DNA of 64,000 bases from Lysobacter sp. FW306-1B-D06B (GTDB taxonomy: Bacteria; Pseudomonadota; Gammaproteobacteria; Xanthomonadales; Xanthomonadaceae): the NCBI RefSeq assembly GCF_038446665.1, contig NZ_CP151802.1, forward strand, positions 3,906,001-3,970,000, written 5' to 3'. The number at the start of each line of letters is the position of its first letter. Positions within the stretch are counted from its first letter, which is position 1. Shown here piece by piece: positions 35,456 through 44,033 of the stretch. Below the pieces are notes generated by a model that ran no database searches, was not told where the DNA came from, and saw only the letters and a program-made list of their open reading frames with translations. Position numbers and translations under genes: made by a program.

Positions 35456-36853
35456 GTGGCCGTCAGCAGTTTCGACCTCTTCAAGATCGGCATCGGGCCG
35501 AGCTCCTCCCACACCGTCGGCCCGATGCGCGCCGCCGCGCGCTTCGTGCAGCGCTGGCTGCTGGAAGGCGGCGACGGCAACGGCAGCGAACTGGCGCGCA
35601 CCGCGCGCGTTCGCGCCGAAGTGTTCGGCTCGCTCGCCCTCACCGGCCGCGGCCACGGCACCGACAAGGCCGTGCTGATGGGCCTGGAAGGCCACCTGCC
35701 CAACGAAATCGACCCGGACCTCATTCCGGCCGCGCTGGAACGCATTCGCGCGAGCAAGCGCATCCGCCTGTTCGACCGCCACGAGATCGGCTTCGACGAG
35801 AAGCACGACCTCATCATGAACAAGCGCCAGAAGCTGCCGTTCCACACCAACGGCATGCGCTTCACCGCGTTCGACGCGGACGGCGGCGTGATCGCCACGC
35901 GCGATTACTACTCCGTCGGCGGCGGCTTCGTGGTGAACCAGGACGAAGCGGCCGAAGACCGCATCGTCGCCGACACCACCGACCTGCCCTACCCGTTCCA
36001 CTCCGGCGACGAACTGCTCGCGCGCAGCCGCGACAGCGGTTTGAGCATCGCCCAACTGATGTACGCCAACGAGCAGGTGTGGCGCACGCCGGAGCAGATC
36101 GACGCGGGCCTGGACGAAATCTGGAATGCGATGCAGGCCTGCGTGGCGCGCGGCATCCGCGAGAAGGGCACGTTGCCCGGCGGCCTGCATGTGTCGCGTC
36201 GCGCGCCCGCGCTGCATTCGGAACTGTCGTCGCGTCCGGAAGCGGCGATGCGCGATCCGCTCACCACGCTGGATTGGGTCAACCTCTACGCACTGGCGGT
36301 GAACGAAGAGAACGCCGCAGGTGGCCGTGTCGTCACGGCGCCGACCAATGGCGCGGCGGGCATCATTCCCTCGGTGCTTCATTACTACGATCGCTTCTGC
36401 CCGGGCGCGAACATCCAGGGCGTGCGCACGTTCCTGCTGACGGCCGCGGCGGTGGGCATCCTCTACAAGGAAAACGCCAGCATTTCCGGCGCGGAAGTGG
36501 GCTGCCAGGGCGAAGTCGGCGTGGCCTGTTCGATGGCCGCGGCAGGTTTGACGGCGGCCATCGGCGGCACGTCGAGCCAGATCGAGAATGCCGCGGAAAT
36601 CGGCATGGAACACAACCTGGGCCTGACCTGCGACCCGATCGGCGGCCTGGTGCAGATCCCGTGCATCGAACGCAATGCGATGGGCGCGGTGAAGGCCATC
36701 AACGCCAGCCGCATGGCGATGCGCGGCGACGGCAAGCACAAGGTCTCGCTCGACAAGGTCATCAAGACCATGCGCGACACCGGCCGCGACATGCAGGACA
36801 AGTACAAGGAAACCTCGCGCGGCGGGTTGGCGGTTAACGTCATCGAGTGCTGA
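35456..36853 (+). CDS. sdaA: L-serine ammonia-lyase (iron-sulfur type)
   Basis: This enzyme deaminates L-serine to pyruvate using a [4Fe-4S] cluster. The 465-residue protein is of the single-chain type: an N-terminal beta domain starting [15 protein letters not shown], and a C-terminal alpha domain with cluster cysteines in [18 protein letters not shown] and [18 protein letters not shown] chose the GTG at 35456 because GGAG lies 6 bp upstream and the protein then starts VAVSSFDLF; an in-frame GTG at 35426 is less likely. TAGAAT at 35396-35401 is a possible -10. A strong terminator follows the stop. Confidence 0.93.
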   Translation: MAVSSFDLFKIGIGPSSSHTVGPMRAAARFVQRWLLEGGDGNGSELARTARVRAEVFGSLALTGRGHGTDKAVLMGLEGHLPNEIDPDLIPAALERIRASKRIRLFDRHEIGFDEKHDLIMNKRQKLPFHTNGMRFTAFDADGGVIATRDYYSVGGGFVVNQDEAAEDRIVADTTDLPYPFHSGDELLARSRDSGLSIAQLMYANEQVWRTPEQIDAGLDEIWNAMQACVARGIREKGTLPGGLHVSRRAPALHSELSSRPEAAMRDPLTTLDWVNLYALAVNEENAAGGRVVTAPTNGAAGIIPSVLHYYDRFCPGANIQGVRTFLLTAAAVGILYKENASISGAEVGCQGEVGVACSMAAAGLTAAIGGTSSQIENAAEIGMEHNLGLTCDPIGGLVQIPCIERNAMGAVKAINASRMAMRGDGKHKVSLDKVIKTMRDTGRDMQDKYKETSRGGLAVNVIEC

Positions 36854-36880
36854 GGATTCGGTGCGTGCAATGATGCGATC

Positions 36881-36908
36881 CGGGCCGCGTCAGCGGCCCG
36901 TTTTGTTT
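36881..36908 (+). terminator. Rho-independent terminator of sdaA
   Basis: An eight-base-pair stem CGGGCCGC/GCGGCCCG with GTCA loop is followed by TTTTGTTT. It lies 27 bp after the sdaA stop. Confidence 0.92.
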
Positions 36909-37025
36909 GTGGGTTCGTCTTGGCGGCGGAAGGTGGCGGGGATCGGGACTTCATGCCGTCCAGGAAGAACATCATGCCGTTCGATGCGTCACGCCGTCCG
37001 AAACATCACGTCATCCGGAGTATCA

Positions 37026-37427
37026 CGTCATCCCGGCGAAGGCCGGGATCCAGGCTGTCACAGCCTTCCGACACCTCTCGTCATTCCAGCGAAAGCTGGA
37101 ATCCATTTTGCTGTTGCTGTTCATAGGCAGCGGGCAAGCGTGAAAAGACCCTGGAGAGTGCCGCCATGCGGCGGCCCAAAAGCCCCCGCCTTCGTGGGAA
37201 TGACGAGCAACGTCATCCCGGCGAAGGCCGGGATCCAGGCTGTCACGCCTTCCGCCATCTCACGTCATTCCAGCGAAGGCTGGAATCCATCTTGCTGTTG
37301 ATAGCCAACGGGGAAAGCGTGGAACGTCCCTGGATTCCCGCCTACGCGGGAATGACGGTGACGTGGTTTGCCGCGCAGGGAGTGCCCGCACGTTGAGGCC
37401 CTGGATCCCGGCCTTCGCCGGGATGAC
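37026..37427. repeat. Composite palindromic element with an internal tandem duplication
   Basis: It starts with the left palindrome CGTCATCCCGGCGAAGGCCG at 37026, contains in order the TTCCAGCGAAAGCTGGAA hairpin, the GCCGCCATGCGGCGGC hairpin and a CCCGCCTTCGTGGGAATGAC unit, then begins again with a second left palindrome at 37211. It ends with the inverse palindrome at about 37399-37427. It is the longest copy in the window; the module order matches 48436-48685. Confidence 0.9.
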
Positions 37428-37437
37428 GGTGAGGGTA

Positions 37438-37503
37438 GGTGGCGGTGGCGGTGGCGGTGGCGGTGGCGGTGGCGGTGGCGGTGACGGTGACGGTGACGGT
37501 GGC
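37438..37503. repeat. Hexanucleotide microsatellite (GGTGGC)7(GGTGAC)3(GGTGGC)
   Basis: Seven perfect GGTGGC copies, three GGTGAC copies and a last GGTGGC lie directly beyond the right end of the composite element. A shorter TGTTGC run follows to about 37545. The array is non-coding on both strands. Confidence 0.95.
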
Positions 37504-37582
37504 TGTTGCTTTTGCTGCTGATATTTCTGTTGCTGTTGCTGTTGCAATCGAACAGCCTTTCAGGTCACTAGCCCCGAAGGGC

Positions 37583-37728
37583 GCCGCACATGGATGTGCG
37601 GCGGTGAGCGCTGAGCCATGGATGGCGAATCGCGAACGCGCCCTTGCGCTGTCCGGTCGTGGGATTGATCTGGGCCCACTGCCCTTTCTTTTGGTTACTT
37701 TTCTTTGGGCAAGCAAAGAAAAGTGACC
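37583..37728. repeat. Second intergenic repeat family with two strong hairpins
   Basis: GCCGCACAT pairs with ATGTGCGGC (37583-37602), and GGTTACTTTTCTTTG pairs with CAAAGAAAAGTGACC (37693-37707 with 37714-37728). The GGTTACTTTTCTTTG motif is a known-looking dispersed repeat of Xanthomonadaceae genomes. The rest of the 36.9-38.15 kb gap shows no gene. Confidence 0.8.
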
Positions 37729-37800
37729 CGAGCGGCGTAGCCGATCGGAAGCTTTGCTATTGCTCCTTCTTTGAGAAGCCTGAGAAAGCCAAATCAAAAT

Positions 37801-37963
37801 GGATTCCAGCTTTCGCTGGAATGACGGTGACAAGGTTTGCCGTCATCGGAGTGCCCGCGCGCTGCGGGCCTGGATCCCGGCCTTCGCCGGGATGACGGTG
37901 GGTCGCCGCACAGGGAGTGCCCGTGCGCTACGGGCTTGGGTCCCGGCCTTCGCCAAGATGACG
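37801..37963. repeat. Partial composite element, right-half modules
   Basis: A TTCCAGCTTTCGCTGGAATG hairpin is followed by GAGTGCCCGCGCGCTGCGGG and two successive right-end palindromes (CCTGGATCCCGGCCTTCGCC, then a degenerate copy). It is preceded by CCGATCGGAAGCTTTGCTAT, also found in the element at 54443-54765. Confidence 0.85.
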
Positions 37964-38153
37964 GACAGTGCCGAGCGGCGCCCCCACACGCGCCCTCCCA
38001 AGCCCCGCCCTACCGCCCACCGCGCCCAACCCACCGCCCGCACCACTCGCCAGATCCCATCAGACGAAAGTGCGAAATCCCCCCTAAAGTTTTCCCGGCC
38101 GCTGCCGATGGTCATTGAGACCATAGGTCTGCTTCTCTGGGGAGGGGAGCGGC

Positions 38154-40550
38154 ATGCAGGGTACTTACGACTTCAGGGCGATCGTCCTGTCGTTTCTCAT
38201 CGCGTGGTTCGCGGCCTTCGTCGCGGTCCAACTGGCAGGCCGCGTACGCAGTGCGTCCGGACGCACCATGCCGGTGTGGGTGTGGGCCGGCGGCGCCGCC
38301 TTCGGGCTGGGCATCTGGTCGATGCATTTCACCGGCATGCTGGCCTTCCGCTTGCCCGTGCCGATGTACTACGACGTGCGCATGACCGTCGTGTCGCTGG
38401 TCGCCGCCGTGCTGTCGTGCGTGCTGGCGCTGTACGTGGCCGGCACGCGCCGGCGCAGCTTCGCGCAATTGCTGCTCGCCGCCGCGTTCATGGCGATGGG
38501 CATCGTCAGCATGCATTACCTGGGCATGGCCTCGATCACCTTCAGCCCCGGCGCGCTGTACTCGCCGTTCTGGGTGATCGCCTCGATCGTCGTCGCCCTT
38601 GCGGTGTCGCTGGTCGCGCTGCACCTGCTGACGCGCTTTTCGTGGATCGGCAACGAACCCAGCTTCGGCGTGCAGGTCGGTGCCGCCGCGTTGATGGCGC
38701 TGGGCGTGTGCGGCACGCATTACACGGGCATGGCAGCACTGCAGGTGGGGCCGGGCACGTTCTGCCTGACATCGCCGGGCGCTGTCCCGGGCGAACAACT
38801 GAGCCTGGTGATCGTCAGCATCGCCCTGCTCTACCTGGCGGCCATCACCATCGGCTCGCAGCGCGACCTGCATGCCAGCGAGCAGCGCTTCCGCGCGCTC
38901 GTCGACGGCGCGCCCGGCGCGATGATCATCGTGGAAGCCAACGGCCGCATTTCGCTGGCGAACGTGGAAGCCGAGCGCCTGCTCGGCTACACGCGCGGCG
39001 AGCTGGCCGGCCGCCCGATCGAGGTGCTGATCCCCTCGCGCCTGGTGCCCCGTTGCCCGGACGAACGCGCGCGCTTCCTGCAGGTGCAGCGCAAGCTGCA
39101 TGTGAGCGGCGGCGAGCACGAGCTGCACTGCCTGCGTCGCGATGGCAGCGAAATCCCGGTCGAATTCGGCCTGAGCCCGCTCGTCGTCCAGGGCCGGCGC
39201 GTCGTGGTGGCCTCGATCATGGACCTCACCGAGCGCAAGCAGGCCGAGGAGCGCATCGCGCGCCTGGCCTATTTCGACACGCTTACCGGCCTGCCGAACC
39301 GCAGCAAGTTCGAACTGCGCATGGAACAGGCGCTCGCCAGCGCCGGCACCGACGGCTTCGGCCTGATCTTCGCCGACCTGGACGGTTTCAAGGAGATCAA
39401 CGATTCGCTAGGCCACAGCGCCGGTGACCGCGTGCTGGCGCAGATCGCGCACCGTCTTCGCGAAGGCGTCGGCGAGCGCGGCGAGGTGTTCCGCTTCGGT
39501 GGCGACGAATTCATCGTCCTGCTGCCCAGCGGCTCGCCCACGCGCGATGCGGGCATCGCCGAAGAACTGATCCGCCGCGTCGCCGTGCCGATGTGGATGG
39601 AAGGCGAGCAGCTCGGCGTCACGCTGAGCCTGGGCAGCGTGCGCCATCCCGAGCACGGCCGCGATCACGACCAGTTGCTCAAGCGCGCCGACATCGCGAT
39701 GTACCAGGCCAAGGGCGCCGGCAAGAACGTGCACCTGCGCTTCCTGCCCGACATGGAAGCCTCGGTGACGCGCCGCTTCGCCATGCTCAACGAACTGCGC
39801 AACGCGCAGGAGCTGGGGCAGCTGGTGCTGCTCTACCAGCCGATGATCGAACTGCGCACGCGCCGCATCATCGGCGCCGAAGCGCTGGTGTACTGGGATC
39901 ATCCGCGCCACGGCCGCATCACGCCGTCCACGTTCATTCCGGTGGCCGAAGAACACGGTCTGATCGAATCGCTCGGCGAATGGGTGCTGGAAGAAGCCGT
40001 GCGCCAGTCCGCCGCGTGGCGCGCGAACGGGCTGCCGCCGCTGCGACTGGCGGTGAACGTCTCCAGCGCGCAGTTCCGCGACGCGTCCCGCCTGCGCAAC
40101 GCGGTCGACCGCGTGCTGCGCCGCCACGGCTTTCCGGCCGACAGCCTGGAGCTGGAGATCACCGAGCGCCAGATCATGCACGACCCGCAATCCAGCATCG
40201 CCACGATGGTCGCGCTGTCCGAACTGGGCGTGGCGATGGCGCTGGACGACTTCGGCACCGGCTATTCCAGCCTGAGCCACCTGCGCGACTTCCCGCTGCG
40301 CAAGCTCAAGATCGACCGCAGCTTCACCGACCAGATCGACCGCGACCCGCAGGGGCTGGCGATCGTGCGTGCGGTGTGCGAACTGGGCCGCAACCTGGGC
40401 ATGCAGGTCGTCGCCGAGGGCGTGGAGCGCGAGGCGCAGGTCGCGCCGCTGTTGGGGGTGGACTGCGCGCTTGTGCAGGGCTTCCTGTTCGGCGCGCCGA
40501 TGTCGGCGGCGGAGTTCGAGCGGCGCATGCCTCGCCCCGTGCCGGCCTGA
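38154..40550 (+). CDS. MHYT-PAS-GGDEF-EAL cyclic-di-GMP enzyme
   Basis: A 798-residue inner-membrane regulator. The N-terminal seven-helix MHYT sensor shows its repeated motif as SMHFTGM, SMHYLGM and THYTGM; MHYT domains are proposed to bind copper and sense O2, CO or NO. A PAS domain follows (about 245-365), then a GGDEF domain with intact GGDEF (about 447-451) and an EAL domain with intact EAL (about 575-577) and KIDRSF, DDFGTGYSS. Both diguanylate cyclase and phosphodiesterase sites therefore look complete. A GGGGAGCGGC ribosome-binding region precedes the ATG. It stands alone after a long repeat region. Confidence 0.93.
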   Translation: MQGTYDFRAIVLSFLIAWFAAFVAVQLAGRVRSASGRTMPVWVWAGGAAFGLGIWSMHFTGMLAFRLPVPMYYDVRMTVVSLVAAVLSCVLALYVAGTRRRSFAQLLLAAAFMAMGIVSMHYLGMASITFSPGALYSPFWVIASIVVALAVSLVALHLLTRFSWIGNEPSFGVQVGAAALMALGVCGTHYTGMAALQVGPGTFCLTSPGAVPGEQLSLVIVSIALLYLAAITIGSQRDLHASEQRFRALVDGAPGAMIIVEANGRISLANVEAERLLGYTRGELAGRPIEVLIPSRLVPRCPDERARFLQVQRKLHVSGGEHELHCLRRDGSEIPVEFGLSPLVVQGRRVVVASIMDLTERKQAEERIARLAYFDTLTGLPNRSKFELRMEQALASAGTDGFGLIFADLDGFKEINDSLGHSAGDRVLAQIAHRLREGVGERGEVFRFGGDEFIVLLPSGSPTRDAGIAEELIRRVAVPMWMEGEQLGVTLSLGSVRHPEHGRDHDQLLKRADIAMYQAKGAGKNVHLRFLPDMEASVTRRFAMLNELRNAQELGQLVLLYQPMIELRTRRIIGAEALVYWDHPRHGRITPSTFIPVAEEHGLIESLGEWVLEEAVRQSAAWRANGLPPLRLAVNVSSAQFRDASRLRNAVDRVLRRHGFPADSLELEITERQIMHDPQSSIATMVALSELGVAMALDDFGTGYSSLSHLRDFPLRKLKIDRSFTDQIDRDPQGLAIVRAVCELGRNLGMQVVAEGVEREAQVAPLLGVDCALVQGFLFGAPMSAAEFERRMPRPVPA

Positions 40551-40644
40551 CGCGACTGGATGGCGGCGGAATGGGGCCGAGCCCTCATCCCGCCTGCGCA
40601 CCCCCGCGCGTACCATCCGGCCACGCCCGCCGGAGCGCCCGCCC

Positions 40645-43476
40645 ATGCCAGCCCCCCGCCTGAGTCGCAGGGATTTCCTCAAGAGCAGCGTGATCGCCGG
40701 CATCGGCGTCTACATCGCCGCGCCGGGAAGCGCCGCGCTGGCGGCGTTGTTCGAACGCGAGCGCCTGCGGCCCCTGCCCTGGGACGCGCGCAACGGCACG
40801 ATCCGCTACCGCACCGATGCCACGGCCAAGGTCACCGGCGAGAAGGTCTTCAGCTTCGACATGCGCGGGCGCGACCTGCCCGGCTGGCCGGACACGCAAT
40901 CGCACGCGATGCTGCTGCGCGCCACGCGCGCCGACCGCGTGTATGCCGGCGTCGACCTGTCGGTGCTCGGCGATGCGCTCAAGCCCGACCGCATCGTCAC
41001 CGCCGCCGACTTGCAACGCGATGGCGTGGCATTCCCCGCGTTCTACGGGCAGGACATGCTGCTGCCGGAAGGCAGCACGCCCGCCTACCTCGGCCACGCG
41101 GTGGCGCTGCTGGTGTGGCACGACTTCGCGCGTTTCCGCGCCGCCAAGAACGCGCTGCGCTTCCGCGACGACATCGTCCGCTGGGGCGCGCAGACCGGGC
41201 CGCTGGATCGCCCGCCGTGGGCGGCGTTCCGCTACGTGCGCGTCGGCGGCGCGACGGCGTTCGATGGCGACGCGTATTCGAGCCTGAAGGACACGCCGCT
41301 GTTTCCTTCCGGCTTCGATCGCAAGCGCCCGCTGTGGCCGCAGGCCAACCCGAACGGCGCGCTGGACGCGCAGGGCGCCGCGTTCGCCGCGCGCATGGCC
41401 GAAGAACTGTCGAATCCTTCCGACGCCACGCTGGTGCTGGAGCGTGAGTACTTCTCGCAATCCATCGACACCGCCGCGCTGGAACCCGACAACGGCAACG
41501 CCTGGTTCGATGCGGCCACCGCGACGCTGCACCTGGTCAGCGCCACGCAGTCGCCGCAGGAAGTGGCCGCGGCCGGCGCGCGGATGCTGGCCGACAGCCG
41601 CCTTGGCGTGCGCAACCTCGTGCTGCATCCCTGCTACACCGTCGGTTACGGCTCCAAGGATCACAACCCGTTTCCGTTCATTGCATTGATGGCCGGCCTG
41701 TACGGCGACGGCCGGCCGGTGCGGCTGGCGAACGATCGCTACGAGCAGTTCCAGACCAGCCTCAAGCGCCACAGCTTCCGCATGCGCTATCGCATGTCGG
41801 TGGACCGCGCGAGCGGCAAGTTCCAGGTGTTCCAGGCCGACATGACCGGCGACGGCGGCGGGCGCCAGAACTTCTCGCCATCGGTGTGCCTGGTCGCGGC
41901 GACGGCGGCGCAGTCGATCTACTACTTCCCGCGCAGCGACCTGGCGAGCACGGTGATCTCTTCGCGCGCGCTCGATGCAGGATCGGCACGCGGCTACGGC
42001 ACGCTCCAGAGCATGGGCGCGACCGAGATGATGGTCGACGAGATCGCCTCGCAGCTGGGCGTGGATCCGATCGAACTTCGCCAGCGCAACGTCTTCACCT
42101 CGGGGATGAAGAACACGCAGGGCGCGATTCCCGGCGGCGCGCAGCGTGCCGACGAAGTGCTCGCACGCTGCCGCGCGCATCCGCTGTGGACGGAGCGCGA
42201 ACAGCGCAAGAAGGACTTCGAGGCCGCCCATCCGGGTCGTCGCTACGGCGTGGGCTTCGGTTGCGTGCAGAAGGATTTCGGAACGGGCGCAGAAGCCGCA
42301 TTCGCCGAAGTGTCCCTGTCGAAGGACGGCCGCCTGCTGCTGCGCCACATCGGCGTTGAAATGGGCACCGGCATGGCGACGAGCCAGGCGGCGGTGTGCA
42401 TTGGCTGGCTCGGCCGGCCGGCCGACGAAGTCCGCACGGGCGAGAGCGAGTGGCCCGAACTGCCGATGATCGAAACCGGCGACCCGTGGCTGATGGCGCA
42501 GGCCGAACAGGACCGCCACGTCGGCGATCCGCGCTGGACGCCCAACCGCGTCAGCCCGAGCAGCGCGAGCAATTCCGCTTACTTCTTCAGCCATGCCACG
42601 CGCGAAGCGGCGCGACTGCTGTTCACGCAGGGGCTGTGGCCGGCGGCATTGGCGATCTGGGGACGCGGGTTCGGCGGCGGCCAGCTCGCGCCGCTCATCG
42701 TGCGTCGCGAAGACGCACGCTGGATCGACGGCAAGCTCACCGCCGGCGGCATGACGCCGCTGCCGCTGGCGTCGCTGGTGACCACGGCTTACGAGATGGG
42801 CCTGGCGACGGGCGCGATCGTGCACACGTTCAATCGCTGGCAGTGGGCGGAGGCGGAGTTCCCGCTCGACGGCGACGACGCGCGACTGCCGCTGGACGGC
42901 ATCGCGCTGCGCTGGGGCGACGGCAGCGGCGCCGGCAAGGGCACCCCCACCGCCAACGGCTATCGCATGATCGAACGCACGCGCGCGCACTACCCGCCCA
43001 CGCAGCGCAACAACGCCGGCGTCGTGTACTACAGCGCGATCGGCACCCTCGCCGAGGTCGCCGTGGACACCGGCAACGGCCGCGTCGAACTGCTCAACCA
43101 CCATTCGGTTCTGGAGTGCGGCAACGCGATCGTGCCGCAGCTGGTTTCCGGCCAGTTGCAGGGCGGGCTGGCGATGGGCATCGGCCACGCGCTGCACGAA
43201 TACCTGCCGTTGTACGAGGACGGCCCCGGCAACGGCACCTGGAACTTCAACCGCTACACGCTGCCGCGCGCGCGCGACGTCGCCGTCTGGTCGCAGAGCG
43301 GCGAGGTGCTGCCGCCGCTGTCGGACACCGACCCGCCCAAGGGCATGGCCGAAGTGGTGATGATCGCCGTCGTCCCCGCCATCGTGAACGCCCTCGCGCA
43401 TGCGACGGGCCATCGTTTCCGCGAACTCCCGGTCACGCCGGAGAAGGTGCGCGCCGCACTGGAGCAGGCGACATGA
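40645..43476 (+). CDS. Molybdenum hydroxylase large subunit (isoquinoline 1-oxidoreductase beta-like)
   Basis: A 943-residue xanthine-dehydrogenase-family Mo subunit. The N-terminus has a twin-arginine signal (SRRDFLKSS followed by a hydrophobic stretch), so the mature enzyme works in the periplasm. Mo-cofactor motifs are visible in two halves, including GSARGYGTLQSMGATEMMVDE and, near the C-terminus, the active-site Glu in KGMAEVVM followed by PAIVNALAHATG. The double-domain form is typical of IorB-type aldehyde or N-heterocycle oxidases. The start is the ATG at 40645 with GGAG upstream. The stop overlaps the 2Fe-2S subunit gene (ATGA). Substrate cannot be inferred. Confidence 0.9.
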   Translation: MPAPRLSRRDFLKSSVIAGIGVYIAAPGSAALAALFERERLRPLPWDARNGTIRYRTDATAKVTGEKVFSFDMRGRDLPGWPDTQSHAMLLRATRADRVYAGVDLSVLGDALKPDRIVTAADLQRDGVAFPAFYGQDMLLPEGSTPAYLGHAVALLVWHDFARFRAAKNALRFRDDIVRWGAQTGPLDRPPWAAFRYVRVGGATAFDGDAYSSLKDTPLFPSGFDRKRPLWPQANPNGALDAQGAAFAARMAEELSNPSDATLVLEREYFSQSIDTAALEPDNGNAWFDAATATLHLVSATQSPQEVAAAGARMLADSRLGVRNLVLHPCYTVGYGSKDHNPFPFIALMAGLYGDGRPVRLANDRYEQFQTSLKRHSFRMRYRMSVDRASGKFQVFQADMTGDGGGRQNFSPSVCLVAATAAQSIYYFPRSDLASTVISSRALDAGSARGYGTLQSMGATEMMVDEIASQLGVDPIELRQRNVFTSGMKNTQGAIPGGAQRADEVLARCRAHPLWTEREQRKKDFEAAHPGRRYGVGFGCVQKDFGTGAEAAFAEVSLSKDGRLLLRHIGVEMGTGMATSQAAVCIGWLGRPADEVRTGESEWPELPMIETGDPWLMAQAEQDRHVGDPRWTPNRVSPSSASNSAYFFSHATREAARLLFTQGLWPAALAIWGRGFGGGQLAPLIVRREDARWIDGKLTAGGMTPLPLASLVTTAYEMGLATGAIVHTFNRWQWAEAEFPLDGDDARLPLDGIALRWGDGSGAGKGTPTANGYRMIERTRAHYPPTQRNNAGVVYYSAIGTLAEVAVDTGNGRVELLNHHSVLECGNAIVPQLVSGQLQGGLAMGIGHALHEYLPLYEDGPGNGTWNFNRYTLPRARDVAVWSQSGEVLPPLSDTDPPKGMAEVVMIAVVPAIVNALAHATGHRFRELPVTPEKVRAALEQAT

Positions 43477-44033
43477 GCACCCTCCCCGCCCGCACGCGCC
43501 CGCTCACGCTGAAGGTCAACGGCCGTTCGCACGGGCCGATCGACGTGCCCGAGGACATGATGCTGGTCGATGTCCTGCACGAGTACCTCGGCCTCACCGG
43601 CACGCGTTTCGCCTGCGGGCAGGGCGAATGCCGCGCGTGCACGGTGATCGTCGACGACGCGCACGGCACGCGCGAGATGCGCAGTTGCATCACCGGCGCG
43701 CACTACTTCGCCGACAAGCCTATCCGCACCGTTGAAGGCCATGCGCGACGCGATGAGTCCGGTCGCATCGTGGAACTCTCGCCGGTGCAGCAAACCTTCC
43801 TCGATCACTTCAGCTTCCAGTGCGGCTATTGCACGCCCGGCTTCGTCAACGCGGCGACGGTCTTGCTGGAGAAGCTGGCGAAGGCGCCGGTGGCGAAGGC
43901 GCGCGTGGAGGCGACGATCCTGGAAGCGCTCGACCCGCACCTGTGCCGTTGCACGGGTTACGTGCGCTACTTCGAGGCGGTGAAGGAACTGGTGTTGAAG
44001 ACGCCCGGCCTGGTGCGGGAGGACGCGCCATGA
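43473..44033 (+). CDS. 2Fe-2S subunit of the molybdenum hydroxylase (IorA-like)
   Basis: A 186-residue iron-sulfur subunit with two clusters: a plant-type ferredoxin set (CGQGECRACTV, then a single Cys in RSCITGA) and a C-terminal helical set (CGYCTPGF and CRCTGY). It has no own signal peptide and would ride with the twin-arginine-exported large subunit. It overlaps both neighbours by ATGA, so the three genes are translated together. It passes electrons to the cytochrome encoded next. Confidence 0.94.
   Translation: MSTLPARTRPLTLKVNGRSHGPIDVPEDMMLVDVLHEYLGLTGTRFACGQGECRACTVIVDDAHGTREMRSCITGAHYFADKPIRTVEGHARRDESGRIVELSPVQQTFLDHFSFQCGYCTPGFVNAATVLLEKLAKAPVAKARVEATILEALDPHLCRCTGYVRYFEAVKELVLKTPGLVREDAP

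Noticed and set aside
37026..37963. Possible CRISPR array in the repeat-rich gap
   Set aside because: The repeats are palindromic, unevenly spaced and of several families; there are no unique spacers of constant length and no cas genes.
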